Origin: Aspidapion aeneum | Lineage: Eukaryota > Arthropoda > Insecta > Coleoptera > Brentidae | Assembly (NCBI GenBank): GCA_963576565.1 | Contig: OY755038.1 | Span: 181,015,452 to 181,079,451 of the forward strand | Length of the DNA stretch: 64,000 nt | Direction: 5' to 3' | Shown: positions 13,085 to 23,526 of the stretch, in pieces | How the letters are laid out: the number at the start of each line of letters is the position of its first letter | Numbering within the stretch: the first letter of the stretch is position 1 | The notes under the pieces: generated by a model | What the model was told of the DNA's origin: nothing | The model's input: the letters and a program-made list of their open reading frames with translations, nothing else | Databases searched by the model: none | Translations under genes and position numbers: made by a program

Positions 13085-16000
13085 TTAATTTGGCAAGAGG
13101 CACAGTTTTACAACTGGCCGCTTATAAACACCGGTATCCGTTTGTACCATCGCAACACGCACCTGACCGTCCCCGCCCGGATGCAGTTCGATGACTCGAC
13201 CGACCGGCCATTTCAAAGGTGATTGAATGTGATCACTTGTTATGATAACCAAATCATTTAACTTGATATTTGGGGACCAATCAGCCCATTTGTGTCGCTG
13301 TTGTAGCGTATGCAAATACTCTATAGAATACCGTTTCCAAAAATAATTATGTAGTTTTTGGATTAGTTGCCATCTCGAGAGCCGATTTAGGGGAACCTCG
13401 GACAAATCTGACTCCGGAATTTCTGAATTAAGGGGTTCAAGTGTCAAAAAATGCCCAGGGGTAAGAGGTTGAAGATCGTGTGGGTCTGAAGAGGCAGGAG
13501 ATAACGGGAGACTATTAAGTACGGCTTCTATGCGACAGGTAAGGGTGGACATCTCCATGATAGACAACTTCTGGTCGCCGACAACTCGAACAAAGTGAGT
13601 TTTAAAACTTTTGACGCCAGCTTCTGCCAGGTCATTGAAATGTGGACTGAGAGGAGGTCCCAGATGCCAACGAATAGAAAGTCTGGTGGCAGCACTTCTT
13701 GCGTAATCAAGTAATTGGTTACGAAACCCTATAAAATAACTGCCTTGATCTGACCAGCATTGCGTCACGCTTCCGCATCTGGAAATGAATCGATGGAATG
13801 CACCTACGAACCTTTCGGTGGACAGTTCCATGGTTAATTCCAAATGCACGCAATGTGTGGCCGTACAGACAAACACACAGACATACGACTTGAAAGCTTT
13901 ACAACCACGGTAACGATGAGGAATCACAAAGAAAGGTCCACAAAAGTCGATAGCTACACTCGAAAAAGGTTTAAGTTGATTGATTCGATGAGCGGGAAGT
14001 GAACTCATTATGGGCAGTCTATAGGGTTTAGGGTTGACTCTAAAACACTGCAAGCACATGGATATGGTTCTTTGAATTGCCCGTCTAGCAGATAATATCC
14101 AAAATTGCTGTAAAAGCAGATTATGTAATGTTTTAAACCCAGGATGAAGGTATTGTCGATGAGCGGACTCGATAAGAAGAGTAGTTAAACAATGGTTACT
14201 CGAAAGTAAGACGGGGTGTTTTGCAGAATAAGACAAAAGGTCAGATTTTTGTAATCTGCCAACGACTCTAATGATATTATTTTCATCAAGAAAAGGTGAA
14301 AGTTTTCGTAAAGGTTTCGGTATTGGTTTATCCTTAGATAACGCGGAAAAAAGCTCAGAAAAACAAGAACCTTGAACGCGTTTGATAAGAAGGTATAACG
14401 CACTTTGCATCTCACCGGTGGTAGGAAAAACAATATTCTCAAAAATTACTTTTTGGTCCGGCGGCTTAGTGGGTTTTTGATAGGTATGGTTTTGAAAAAA
14501 GTTAACTATTCGAAGGATATAACAAATGATACGTTGAATTTTTGATATAGATAAATATTTGATAAGAAGCTGATCTAAGAAGTTGACATCAATTATCGCA
14601 TTGCAACAGACCTTTGGCTTTTCCTCCAGATTAGTATCTCCGAAATCAATCGGCATTTTTGATTTATGAAAATCGGGCCATTCGTTTTCGGGAGACCACA
14701 AAAACGACGGTGCGTTCCACCACATGTCATGTGACATGAGCTGTGAAGGGGTGGCCCCTCGTGACGCAATATCGGCTGCATTTAAAGCAGAAGGAATGTA
14801 GCGCCATGAGTTTGAAGAAATGATTTCTTGGATTCTACTGACTCGATTTCCAACAAAGGTTTGCCAGCGATTAGGAGGGGATGAAAGCCAGTGCAATACG
14901 ACTTGCGAATCGCAGAAAGTAACGATATTTGTAAAGGTTATTTTTCCTTCATAGCTAGATAAAACGAAGTCAATTAATTCGCTTAAAAGAAGTGCGCCTA
15001 GGAGTTCTAGCCTAGCCAAAGTTTGTGACTTTATAGGCGCGACCCTAGATTTTGCAGATATGAGAGAAACAGATATATTATTCTCCTCCTCTATACGAAA
15101 ATATACGACGCCCGCGTAGCCTCGAATTGAAGCGTCACAGAAGCCGATGATTTGACAGGTATTGGTTTTTGACAGTTTGATTTGTCGGGGTAATTGAAAA
15201 TTGGAAAGAAGCGGGAATTCAGAACGAAGTTTGTTCCAAGAGTCGATGATAGAAGAATCTGGTTCTTCGTCCCAGCCTATTTTTGATATCCACAACTGTT
15301 GCAAAATAAATTTTGCTTGTAGCAACAAGGGACAAAGAAAACCTAAGGGATCGAAGATTGTTCCTATGATAGATAAAATAGAACGTTTGGTTGGGGGTTT
15401 GTCCTTCATTCGGCATTGATAAGAAAAAATGTCGTTTTTTGGATGCCATTGAAGTCCTAAAACTTTGATGAAGTGGGGTTCCTCCTTGTCAAAAGAGAGA
15501 GGCATTTGACGATCGGATTCTGGCAATGTTGCCAATAACTCGGGACAATTTCTTGTCCATTTTTGAAGTTCAAATCCTCCCGACTACAACAAATCATTGA
15601 GTTCTGTTTGAAGGGAGAGAGCTTCAGAAAGCGAAGGGCTAGTTCCCAAAATATCTTCGATATAGATTGACGTTTTTAGAACAGTACTAGCCATAGGAAA
15701 ACGTTCCTTTTCTCTCTCTGCCAGCTCATTTAAGGTACACATGGCTAGAAAAGGTGAGCATGTCATGCCAAAAGTGACAGTAGAGAGTTCCCACACTGAA
15801 AGTGGGTCATGTGGAGAAAACCTCCACAATATCCTTTGATAAGGACGGTGATAAGGATTGATAAGGACTTGACGGAACATCTGTTTGTTATCAGCAATGT
15901 AGGCAATAGGATTAAGACGAAACGTAAGGAGTAAAGAAGCAATATCCTTTTGAAGTTTCGGTCCAGATAACAATGTGTCATTGAGACTAATATTTTTTGG

Positions 16001-18220
16001 GGTGACTGCCGAACAATCCCAGACTACCCTTAATTTTGTACTTAAGCTTTCCGGCTTTAGTACGCAATAATGTGCTAAAAAACACGATACGTCGACCTTT
16101 GGTTGACTAGATAAAACTAAACTCATATGATTAGAATCGATATAGTCTTGCATGAAACTTGAATAGGCAGTGTACAGATCAGGATTTTTGATTAATCTAT
16201 TTTCTAGAAGTAAAAATCTACGATAAGCTTGCGGATAAGTATTTCCTAGGTCAGGTTTTATTTTATCTTTAAACGGAAGATCTACCATGAATCTACCGCT
16301 CGGTTGCCGTAATTCACTAGCAGTAAAAATTGATTCTGCTTGTTTTTCTTCCTTTGATAAGATTTGTTTTTTAGGCAAATGTTCGATTTCCCAAAACCTA
16401 GGGAGAATGACCTCTAAAGGAGGGGAATGACTCGTTAAAAAACAACTGGTTCGTTCCGTAAGACTACCTACTTCGTCAACCTTTCCCATGACGACCCAGC
16501 CAAAGATAGTTTCAAGGGCTGATGGCTGCCCTACCTGTCCAAGAACCCTGCCCTCCTTGAATATCTGTGCGAATAGCTCGCAACCAATAACCAGGTCCAC
16601 AGGTCTAGATTTGAAATAAGATGGGTCGGCAAGTTTAAGGTTTTCCAAGTGTTTCCACTGATTATCGTTCAAAGATAATGTAGGCATATTGGAACATAGT
16701 TGTGGAACAACAATTGCTTCGAAATTAAGTAAAGGAGTGACTTGTCCTTGTGGCTTAATGTGACATTGAACGAGCCCTTTGGAAGTAAAAGAAGACATCT
16801 GATTTAATCCGAATATTTCAGTGGTGTAACTTCGCCTAGGAAGATTAAGACGCTGAATACACTTTTCACTGATGAATCCTGTCTGTGATCCAGAATCAAG
16901 CAGTGCCCTTACAGGTTGAAAATTTCCGCAACCGTCCATAACATCTATTATGGCGGTGCATAAAAGAAAGGTACCTGAAGGTCCTGAGGCATTTAATGAC
17001 ACATGAAGATTATTGACAGGTGGTGTGTGAATGACAGGACTAGTATCTTGGCTTCCAGACTCCTGATTAGTTTCTAAGATATGAGTTAAAGTGTGGTGCC
17101 TTTTACTATTGCAAGTCCTGCATGAATATTTTGATTTGCACGTATCTACACCATGCAAGGGATGAAAACACGCTAGACATAATTTTTTCTGCTTGACGAA
17201 AGATAGGCGATCGATAGGTGAGAGATCAAGAAATGTTTGACATTTCGAAAGTACGTGACCTTGATTACACCGGAAACATTTTATTCCCGTACTTGAATTA
17301 GTTGAGGTGCCAGCCAGTCCTATAAAAGGCGAATTGGATGATTTATAGGTAGGCTTTTGCCCAAACAGATTTCGCATAGAATTTGAATTTTGATAGGTAG
17401 GCCTTTGCCCAGACTGATTTTGCATAGAATTTGATTTTTGATAGATAGGCACCTTTTTGGGTGCTGTTGATTGAGGAAGTGATTCCAAAACTTTACATCT
17501 TTTTTCTAGAAATTGAAAAAGTGACTGAAAAGTGGGAATTTCGGTATTAGTATTGGCGTGACTCATTTCGAAATTTCAACGCGTCGGAATATCCAATTTT
17601 TCTAACAAAATGAAAAAAATAATAAAGTCCCAACTGTCAACGTCAAAGCTAAGTAATTTTAAAATTTCTAGGGATTCAGAAAAGGTGTCAATTAAATTAC
17701 GTAATTCTTTAGCTGACTCGTTTTTTAAGGTGAAGTTCATAATTGAGCTTAAAGCATAATTTGCGAGGTCTCGCTTGTTTTGATATCTATTGACTAATTT
17801 GTCGTAAGCAATTTTATAATTTTGATCAGATAAGCTAATCCCTGATATCAATTTTAAAGGCTCATCCTCGAGCTATGAAAATAAATATTGAAGTTTTCGA
17901 ACGTTACTTAGACTTTGATTTTGATCTATAATGTTATTAAAAAGATCGAAAAAGTTTGGCCATAATTTTTTATCACCTCGAAATATGGGAATACCTAACT
18001 CTTTGAGTTTTGGAGTTTCGTTTTGTCGAACATATGATCCCGAAAAGGATGGGGCCTCAACCGGAAATATTTTAGAGTAAACCCCCTTACACGCATAAAA
18101 ATATTTACGAGCTTCTGAAAGGATCGCATCCTGCGTTTTAAACTCCTCGTCGTCCGCATCGTCTATCAACATAATGACGTCATTATGTGCCAGCATGCAT
18201 TTATCGAAGGTTTCATCCAA
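13085..18220 (-). pseudogene. BEL/Pao Gag-Pol polyprotein, copy 1 (three in-frame stops)
   Basis: All parts lie in one frame of about 1,712 codons, interrupted by TAG (17873-17875), TGA (17576-17578) and TAG (15584-15586), with no frameshift. Domains in order: Gag with a DUF1759-like region; zinc knuckles (CFRCNQGHVLSKC, then CLACFHP and CRTCNSK) near 17280-17090; aspartic protease DSGSQTGF near 16895; reverse transcriptase with ADNKQMFRQ, TFGMTCSPF and the catalytic box; RNase H (GFCDASIRGYAG near 15150); integrase zinc finger (H, H, CLQC near 14170-14040); integrase core with D, D and E residues (VAIDF, WSDQG, NDLAEAG); and a C-terminal DUF5641-like domain. The RT box reads YIED, not YIDD, which probably kills catalysis. 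The first TGA and third TAG are sense codons in copy 2. It is a defective copy. Confidence 0.94.
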
Positions 18221-18364
18221 ATCGGAATACTCACTTAAAACTCGTTTCTCGCTCTTTCATCCGATGCCGCAGTTTGTGAAAACACATAACACTCGGTGAT
18301 CGCAGATAAAAAACCCTTGCGTTTTTGCACAGCTTTTTTGACAGACATGATTTTACCTTTGAAA

Positions 18365-18670
18365 TGACGAAATTGTCGGTAAATATACAATTAACGCTAA
18401 ATTAATGCTTCTGAAATAGAAAAATGACGAATTGTCGAAAATATGCACTAATTTATCGCAATTGATGAAAATTGTTTTACATATCGAAATGATATGGAAC
18501 ACATCTAATCACAGAAATGTCGGTAAATATACAATTAACGCTAAATTAATGCTTCTGAAATAGAAAAAGGACGAATTGTTAAAAATATGCACTAATTTAT
18601 CGCAATTGATGAAAACTGTTTTAAATATCGAAATGATATGAAACACCCTAACACACAAATGAGAAATGTT
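18365..18670 (-). repeat. Tandem duplication of about 155 bp in the BEL copy 1 leader
   Basis: Two adjacent copies share TGTCGGTAAATATACAATTA, GCTAAATTAATGCTTCTGAA and ATATGCACTAATTTATCGCA. They lie between the Gag start and the 5' LTR, in the untranslated leader. BEL copy 2 lacks this region through its larger deletion. Confidence 0.85.
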
Positions 18671-18876
18671 GTTGTTTGTTTTGTTTTGATTCCTTCGCTT
18701 TGTTTATACAACGCGGTAGACACGTGCACTGCGCCGCACCACACCGACGACTTTCTCCCGTTGCAAATACGATGCGAAAAATTCAAGGCCGCCTTGTTTT
18801 CGGCCTGAAAATAATTATTAATACCGTCGTATGGATTTATTATTTTAAATAATTAATTCGGTCAAAGGAGCACTTA

Positions 18877-19347
18877 TGTTATGCCCGCAGTAAGAAAAAC
18901 GATAAATGCAATGGACTGTATAATTTAATTAATGAAAGCGCGAGCAAACATAAAAATATTGATATGAATTACGAAATAATTAATAAGGTCCATAGGTTAA
19001 TTGTTGGAACCACACAACGGTAATCAGATACAAATGCACTCACCAGTTTGCAGCCAAATTCTCCACTTCTAAGGGGCCCCTGATTGGATCTAATGATGTC
19101 ACCACGTAGCTGAAGGGCTGAGGTTTCTAGTTCTATGCTTCAGTACACAAAAATCGAGCACTTTTAGGTGTAGATATTTGAAATAGTTGGAGAACGAAAT
19201 TAACACGCCATTTTCTCGAGGCGGTCGACAAGGATCTCACTGGTTGTTGGTGCGCATGTCCAAATACGCGAAATGCACTCTGCCCTTCATACAATTGTGT
19301 GGTTTTAAAAATATATAAACAACCGCGAAAATTAGCGGGAGCTAACA
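18877..19347 (-). repeat. 5' LTR of BEL copy 1
   Basis: This is the promoter-side LTR for the minus-strand element. Near its start on the minus strand lies an AT-rich TTTATATATTTTT run that could serve as a TATA-like element; that is inference only. Confidence 0.94.
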
Positions 19348-19815
19348 TATAGTGATCCGATACCAATACAATATTAAGAAAAAAATATCCTCCCACCTCT
19401 ACCCCCACCCCCTTTCAAAGAAAAATGAGTTTTTGGCACACTTCCCATTATTCGATTTCGATGAAATTTGGTATTCACATAGTGGTCCGATGACAATACA
19501 ACATTAAAAAAAAAATATCCTCCCACCCCTACCCCCACCCCCTTCCATAGAAAATGCGTTTTTGACACCCTTCCCATTATCCGATTTATATTTTTTCTGA
19601 TTGTTTTATTATCATCGGACCACTATGTGTATACCAAATTTTATCCAAATCGGATAACGGGAAGTGTGTCAAAAACACATTTTTGTATAGAAGGGGTGGG
19701 GATAGGGGTGGGAGGATATTTTTTTCTTAGTGTTGTATTGTCATGGGACCACTACGTCTGTACCAAATTTCATCCAAATCGGATAATGGGAAGTGTGTCA
19801 AAAACGCCTCACAAT
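19348..19815. repeat. Units of about 130 bp inside element A, right side, with orientation switch
   Basis: 19348-19590 continues the left-side orientation. From about 19605 the same unit runs inverted (CATCGGACCACTATGTGTAT, then GGGGTGGGAGGATA). The switch near 19595 is the dyad centre of element A. The ORFs at 19374-19577 and 19627-19821 are the repeat in frame. Confidence 0.85.
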
Positions 19816-19972
19816 ATTTGATAGATAGTTAGTTAGTCAGTTAGACAGAACATCTGAAGCTAAATATAAAAGCTTGTAAAAAACTGCGTAAAGGATTTTT
19901 TAAAGATGTTATATAAATAATATATTTTATTTTTCATCCACACATTTTATGAAAAAAAACATTTTTAGTCCG

Positions 19973-20077
19973 GCGCCGAGTTGGCCGGCGCCCAGTTGGC
20001 GGCACCGAGTTGGCCCGGCGCCCAGTTGGCCTGGCGCCCAGTTGGCGGCGCCGAGTTGGCGGCGCCCAGTTGTCCCA
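19973..20077. repeat. Right terminal minisatellite of element A
   Basis: About seven inverted units of the form GGCGCCGAGTTGGC/GGCGCCCAGTTGGC mirror the left array. ORFs at 19965-20174 and 19981-20187 are products of the array. Confidence 0.95.
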
Positions 20078-20984
20078 TTCCGCCTTTTTTATGCCCTACG
20101 CCGCTTACACTGAAAAAAAAAACCGATTTTATTAGTAACAAATATTTGGTAAACCTGATTTTTGTCGTGCTCATTAGAAAATATTAAAAGCAAATATCAT
20201 TAATTATTGGTAACAAACCTTTTTTAAAGTGTTTAGTTATAAATAAAATTTCATTTGTTTCTTTAATAATTTGATGTTTTTTTAAATATTAGTTGCCTTA
20301 TATTAACCATAACCAAAACACTCTTTCTTTTAAGGTAACAGAACGTCTTTGTTATTAATACTTAAATTTTCCCAAATATAAATATACTCTTAATATTGGC
20401 AAATATTTCTTTGTGTTTATTACAACAAACATTTTTTGTATAATGTTATGGCGTGATTTTGTTATTATAACTGTCTGAATTGGTTTCTATTAATTACCTC
20501 GTAAAGTTCACAACAAATTTGGTTACTATTAACATGCGATTTTATCGAGCAATATAACTTTGTACCGTCTCGGCTCGGGCCTTGTCGCGCGCAGATCGTG
20601 ACTATTCGGTTGACATTTTGTAAGAGAGAGCGGGGCTAGTTGAGCCACTTTTTACATAAATGTAAATAAAAGCATTGCTATATTACTTACAGTTTTACAA
20701 TTATAATATGTTTAAGGCAAATATTGGTTTTTAAAACTATGCATTCAAACTTAAAAAACACTTTTTTCTAGCACCCTTGCAAGCAGCCCAACTAACCCCA
20801 CCCACGGAGTAAGTTGGGCCATACGATGTGGCAAGTTGGGCATGGTTGAATAATTAGGAACTGTATATATATGCAACATAAAATAACAGGAAATTCTTAG
20901 ATTATTTTTATTGATAATAATAAAATACTAAACTTTAAATTTCTTAAAAAACAAACAATATAAAGTAACCTAATTCTTGCTCTA

Positions 20985-21361
20985 GTCTGATTCGGAATTA
21001 CGGTTTTAGCAAACATAAGTAAACCCTGCATCAGCACATGTTTCATGGGCCCAAAACTTGTAAGTTAAACATTGTACTCATTTTTCTTTTGGTTTGCTGT
21101 TTGAGAATGGTTCCATGCAGACTAGACAAAATGTTTCCTCTTCATCATCGCTGTTATCTTTCAGTGTCCTTTTCTGAGTAGTTTTTCTATGCTTCTTTTC
21201 CTCGAAGACATTTTTTGTTACAAATTTTTCTTTTCTTTTACTTTTTTCACGTTCCAACTCTTCTTTAACCGGAGTTTCAGTTAGTATAGCTGTTGACCAT
21301 TTTCTTCGGTTGATATTCTTGGTCTTTCTTTCGCCAGCTTTCGGAAAAGCACGAATTTTTA
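20985..21361 (-). pseudogene. C-terminal tail of a pogo/Tigger-like DDE transposase
   Basis: Reading the minus strand from 21361 gives a basic linker containing IRAFPKAG, an acidic SDDEEE run, then a PHD-like finger with CLVCMEPF, VQC, WAHETC and a final C. This order (PFPKA motif, charged linker, C-x2-C ... WAH-x2-C finger) is the usual end of pogo/Tigger-type transposases in insects. The finger is broken by TGA where Trp is expected before VQC, and by a stop after FTYVC. The DDE catalytic region is not present upstream. It is a dead fragment and too broken to appear as a long ORF. Confidence 0.72.
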
Positions 21362-21369
21362 AAATTTCC

Positions 21370-22080
21370 CTAGATCGATTGGTAATAATAGATCACACAA
21401 TTTTAAGTCACCGGGTGTTTGCCTCAAATTTGAGTTGAAGGGTCAGTGTGATGTCATAAATAAATAAATGGCGGCTTTTTTACTGTTTTTTCAAAATTTT
21501 TGGCTTATAACTTCTGCTAAAAACTAATCGTTTTTTGTTTGCAAGAGAACACCAATCAAGATACCGCGTGAACAAGTCCACATCTAGGGGCCTAATTTCC
21601 ATAAGACGGTAAAAAACAGATAGAATATGGCATATATTAATAAGAGACCGCAATATGCCCGATTCCAGTCGAAAGTGTTTCAGCGTGGCCAAAGGTAACT
21701 TTGATAAATAACTACGGGCGCAAGTCGTCGCAGTCTTCAAGAGGCGGACAATCTAAAACATTTGTTTAGGGCGAGAATTATTACATGACGTAATTTTTAG
21801 TCCATCATACGTACGCATGCTGATTTTAAACTTAAAATAAAAAAAAAATGTTTTTAGAAAATATATGGGGTTAGCTGGGCCGGCACACCTACATACAAAA
21901 TTGAGAGAGTCGGCAATCATGTTTGCGTAAATATTAGCATCGTTATAATTTCATTAAACTCTGTCTAAATATGTAAAGTTAACTATAAAAAACCGAATGG
22001 GGGCATGCAGGTGTAATAAAACAATCTGTAAAATGTTTTCCGATATAACAAAAAGTTACTTACGAGGTCCAAAAAAAATG
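21370..22080. other. Unassigned DNA between the pogo tail and E2
   Basis: An 86-codon minus frame at 21480-21740 matches nothing I recognise. A GGGGTTAGCTGGGCC block near 21868 resembles GGGGCTAGTTGAGCC near 20635 in direct orientation, possibly repeat debris. Confidence 0.4.
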
Positions 22081-22082
22081 CC

Positions 22083-23090
22083 TCTGTAGTAAAATAGCGC
22101 GTATCAAAATAGCGCGTATCAAAATAGCGCGCTCATTTGAGCGCGTGTTCAAAATAGCGCGTATCAAAATAGCGCGTGAACAAAATAGCGCGTATCACAA
22201 CGGCGCGTGATCAAAATAGCGCGTATCATAATGGCGCGTGTTCAAAATAACGCGTATCAAAATAGCGCGTATCAAAACATCGCGTATCAAAATGGCGCGT
22301 GTTCAAAATAGCGCGTATCAAAATAGCGCGTATTCAAAATAGCGCGTCTAAAAATACCGCGTTTTGAAAGATCGCCATTACAAACGTCGCTGTTACAAAA
22401 TAGTTCGAGTAAGGGGTCTCTTTCTAACATATTTAAAAAAAAAAAACTTTCCTGACTTTTTTCCCGGGATCCTATAGGGTGTAACCAAAGCGAACCGAAC
22501 CGAACCGATTCAAACCACACCGAACTGAAATGAACCGAACCAAACCGAAACATTTTTTCGAAAAATTATTTCCCTAAATTAGCTTCCCGATCCTTATTTT
22601 GGTAGGTTTCTATTCTGACCTGTGACTTGGTGACATTTTTTTTTTGGTGAAAAAAGGTCAGGGAGTTACTGGAAAAAATGTTCGGTTCGGTTTGGTTACA
22701 CACCCTCTAGGACCCCGGAAAAGAAGCCAGGGAAGTTTTTTTTTTTGAAAAAAATATGTTAGAAAGAGACCCCTTAGTCGAACTATATGAGTTGTGTTAA
22801 GTATAGCAAGCCATCGGTTTATTTAACGGTTAAGTAAGTATAACTTATCTGACCTTGCTCAAACTGTTTAGATGAATATATATTATTTTAATACGCGCTA
22901 TTTCGATACGCGCTATTCTGATCACGCGCTATTTTGAACACGCGCTATTTTGATACGCGCTATTTTGAACACGCGCTATTCTGAAAACGCCCTGTTTTGA
23001 AAAGCGCTGTTTTGATACGCGTTATTTTGAACACGCGCCATTATGATACGCGCTATTTTGATCACGCGCGTTATTTTGATCACGGGCGTT
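22083..23090. mobile_element. Foldback element E2 with minisatellite inverted repeats
   Basis: The left array (about 22090-22370) has about 18 units of the form CAAAATAGCGCGTAT. The right array (about 22890-23090) is inverted, with about 12 units. The core repeats the E1 and E3 signature in inverted form: TCTCTTTCTAACAT, GGGATCCTATAGGG and GAACC pentamers on the left, with CGGTTCGGTTTGG, CCCTCTAGGACCCC and ATGTTAGAAAGAGACC on the right. No transposase is present; the 88-codon ORF at 22287-22553 is array and core. The right end abuts MITE M3, but I could not prove a target duplication. Confidence 0.82.
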
Positions 23091-23381
23091 TTGTAGTACA
23101 CACCCCCTTTGAAAAAATAAGTGAATATGTCAAAAACAAATTGATAGATTTTCAAAATTTGTACACTTTTGTGTAACCTTCAAAAAAAAGTGTCAATTGA
23201 CCCACTTTCCATATTCAAAATATAGGGGTAAAATGTACCCCTCAAAGGGGGTGTGTACTACAAAAATTTTAAGATAGCCAGAATGTGTCCTCCTTAATAA
23301 ATTATTTGACGTGTTTTTGCTTTTTAAAAAAAAATCATTTTCGAGAAATCTGGGGTGGGAAGTTTCAAAATGAACACCCTG
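23090..23381. mobile_element. MITE M3, left end missing
   Basis: The right end GAACACCCTG is followed by TA (23382-23383), as in M1 and M2. Internal inverted arms TTTTGTAGTACACACCCCCTTT and its complement lie at 23090-23111 and 23235-23258, with the family block AAAATTTTAAGATAGCCA. The left end appears lost where E2 begins. Confidence 0.6.
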
Positions 23382-23526
23382 TATATTAAACAGAACGTGA
23401 AACCTACAAATACCTTATGAATGCAAAATAAGAATGATCCTTATAATAAATATACAGTATATTAATAATTAAACTCACATATATTTTTAAATACCAACAA
23501 TAAAAGACCAAAAACTCAACTCAGAA

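Larger units (their letters stand above)
12383..19347 (-). mobile_element. BEL/Pao LTR retrotransposon, copy 1
   Basis: This is a full-length element of 6,965 bp on the minus strand. LTRs of about 470 bp begin TGTTA and end TAACA, and the 5-bp target duplication TATAG is perfect (12378-12382, 19348-19352). The LTRs differ at only about six positions by eye, so insertion was fairly recent. A purine-rich stretch (GGAGGGCAG on the minus strand) next to the 12852 LTR edge fits a polypurine tract. I could not identify a primer-binding site with confidence. The coding region is one long frame broken by three stops. Confidence 0.96.
11424..20082. mobile_element. Element A: minisatellite-ended foldback element, 9-bp TSD
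   Basis: The left end starts CGGTCTAGGACAACTGGG and the complement of the right end starts CGGAATGGGACAACTGGG. The 9-bp direct repeat CCTTTTTTA flanks it at 11415-11423 and 20083-20091. Next inside each end is an array of AACTGGGCGCC/AACTCGGCGCC units, then a shared block of about 90 bp (GATAAAATGTGTAG, then AAAACATCTTTAAAAAATCC), then imperfect tandem units of about 130 bp in opposite orientation on the two sides. No transposase is visible. A 9-bp target duplication is typical of MULE and Foldback elements; assignment to those is inference. BEL copy 1 lies inside. Confidence 0.88.
10475..20106. mobile_element. Inverted-repeat MITE F, split by element A
   Basis: Arms of about 400 bp at 10500-10905 and 11005-11402 are complementary: TTCAAAAAATATACCTTGGC and AACCCCTTAAAATTAATTCTT each have an inverted partner. 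The outer end AGCGGCGTAGG at 10478-10488 has its inverted partner CCTACGCCGCT at 20095-20105, beyond element A. The original MITE is therefore 10475-11423 joined to about 20092-20106. The ORFs at 10440-10758 and 10996-11178 are chance frames in the arms. Confidence 0.8.

Noticed and set aside
13528..15449. Small minus and plus ORFs inside BEL copy 1
   Set aside because: They overlap the Gag-Pol frame, and copy 2 has matching shadows at the same places, which reflects shared ancestry rather than function.
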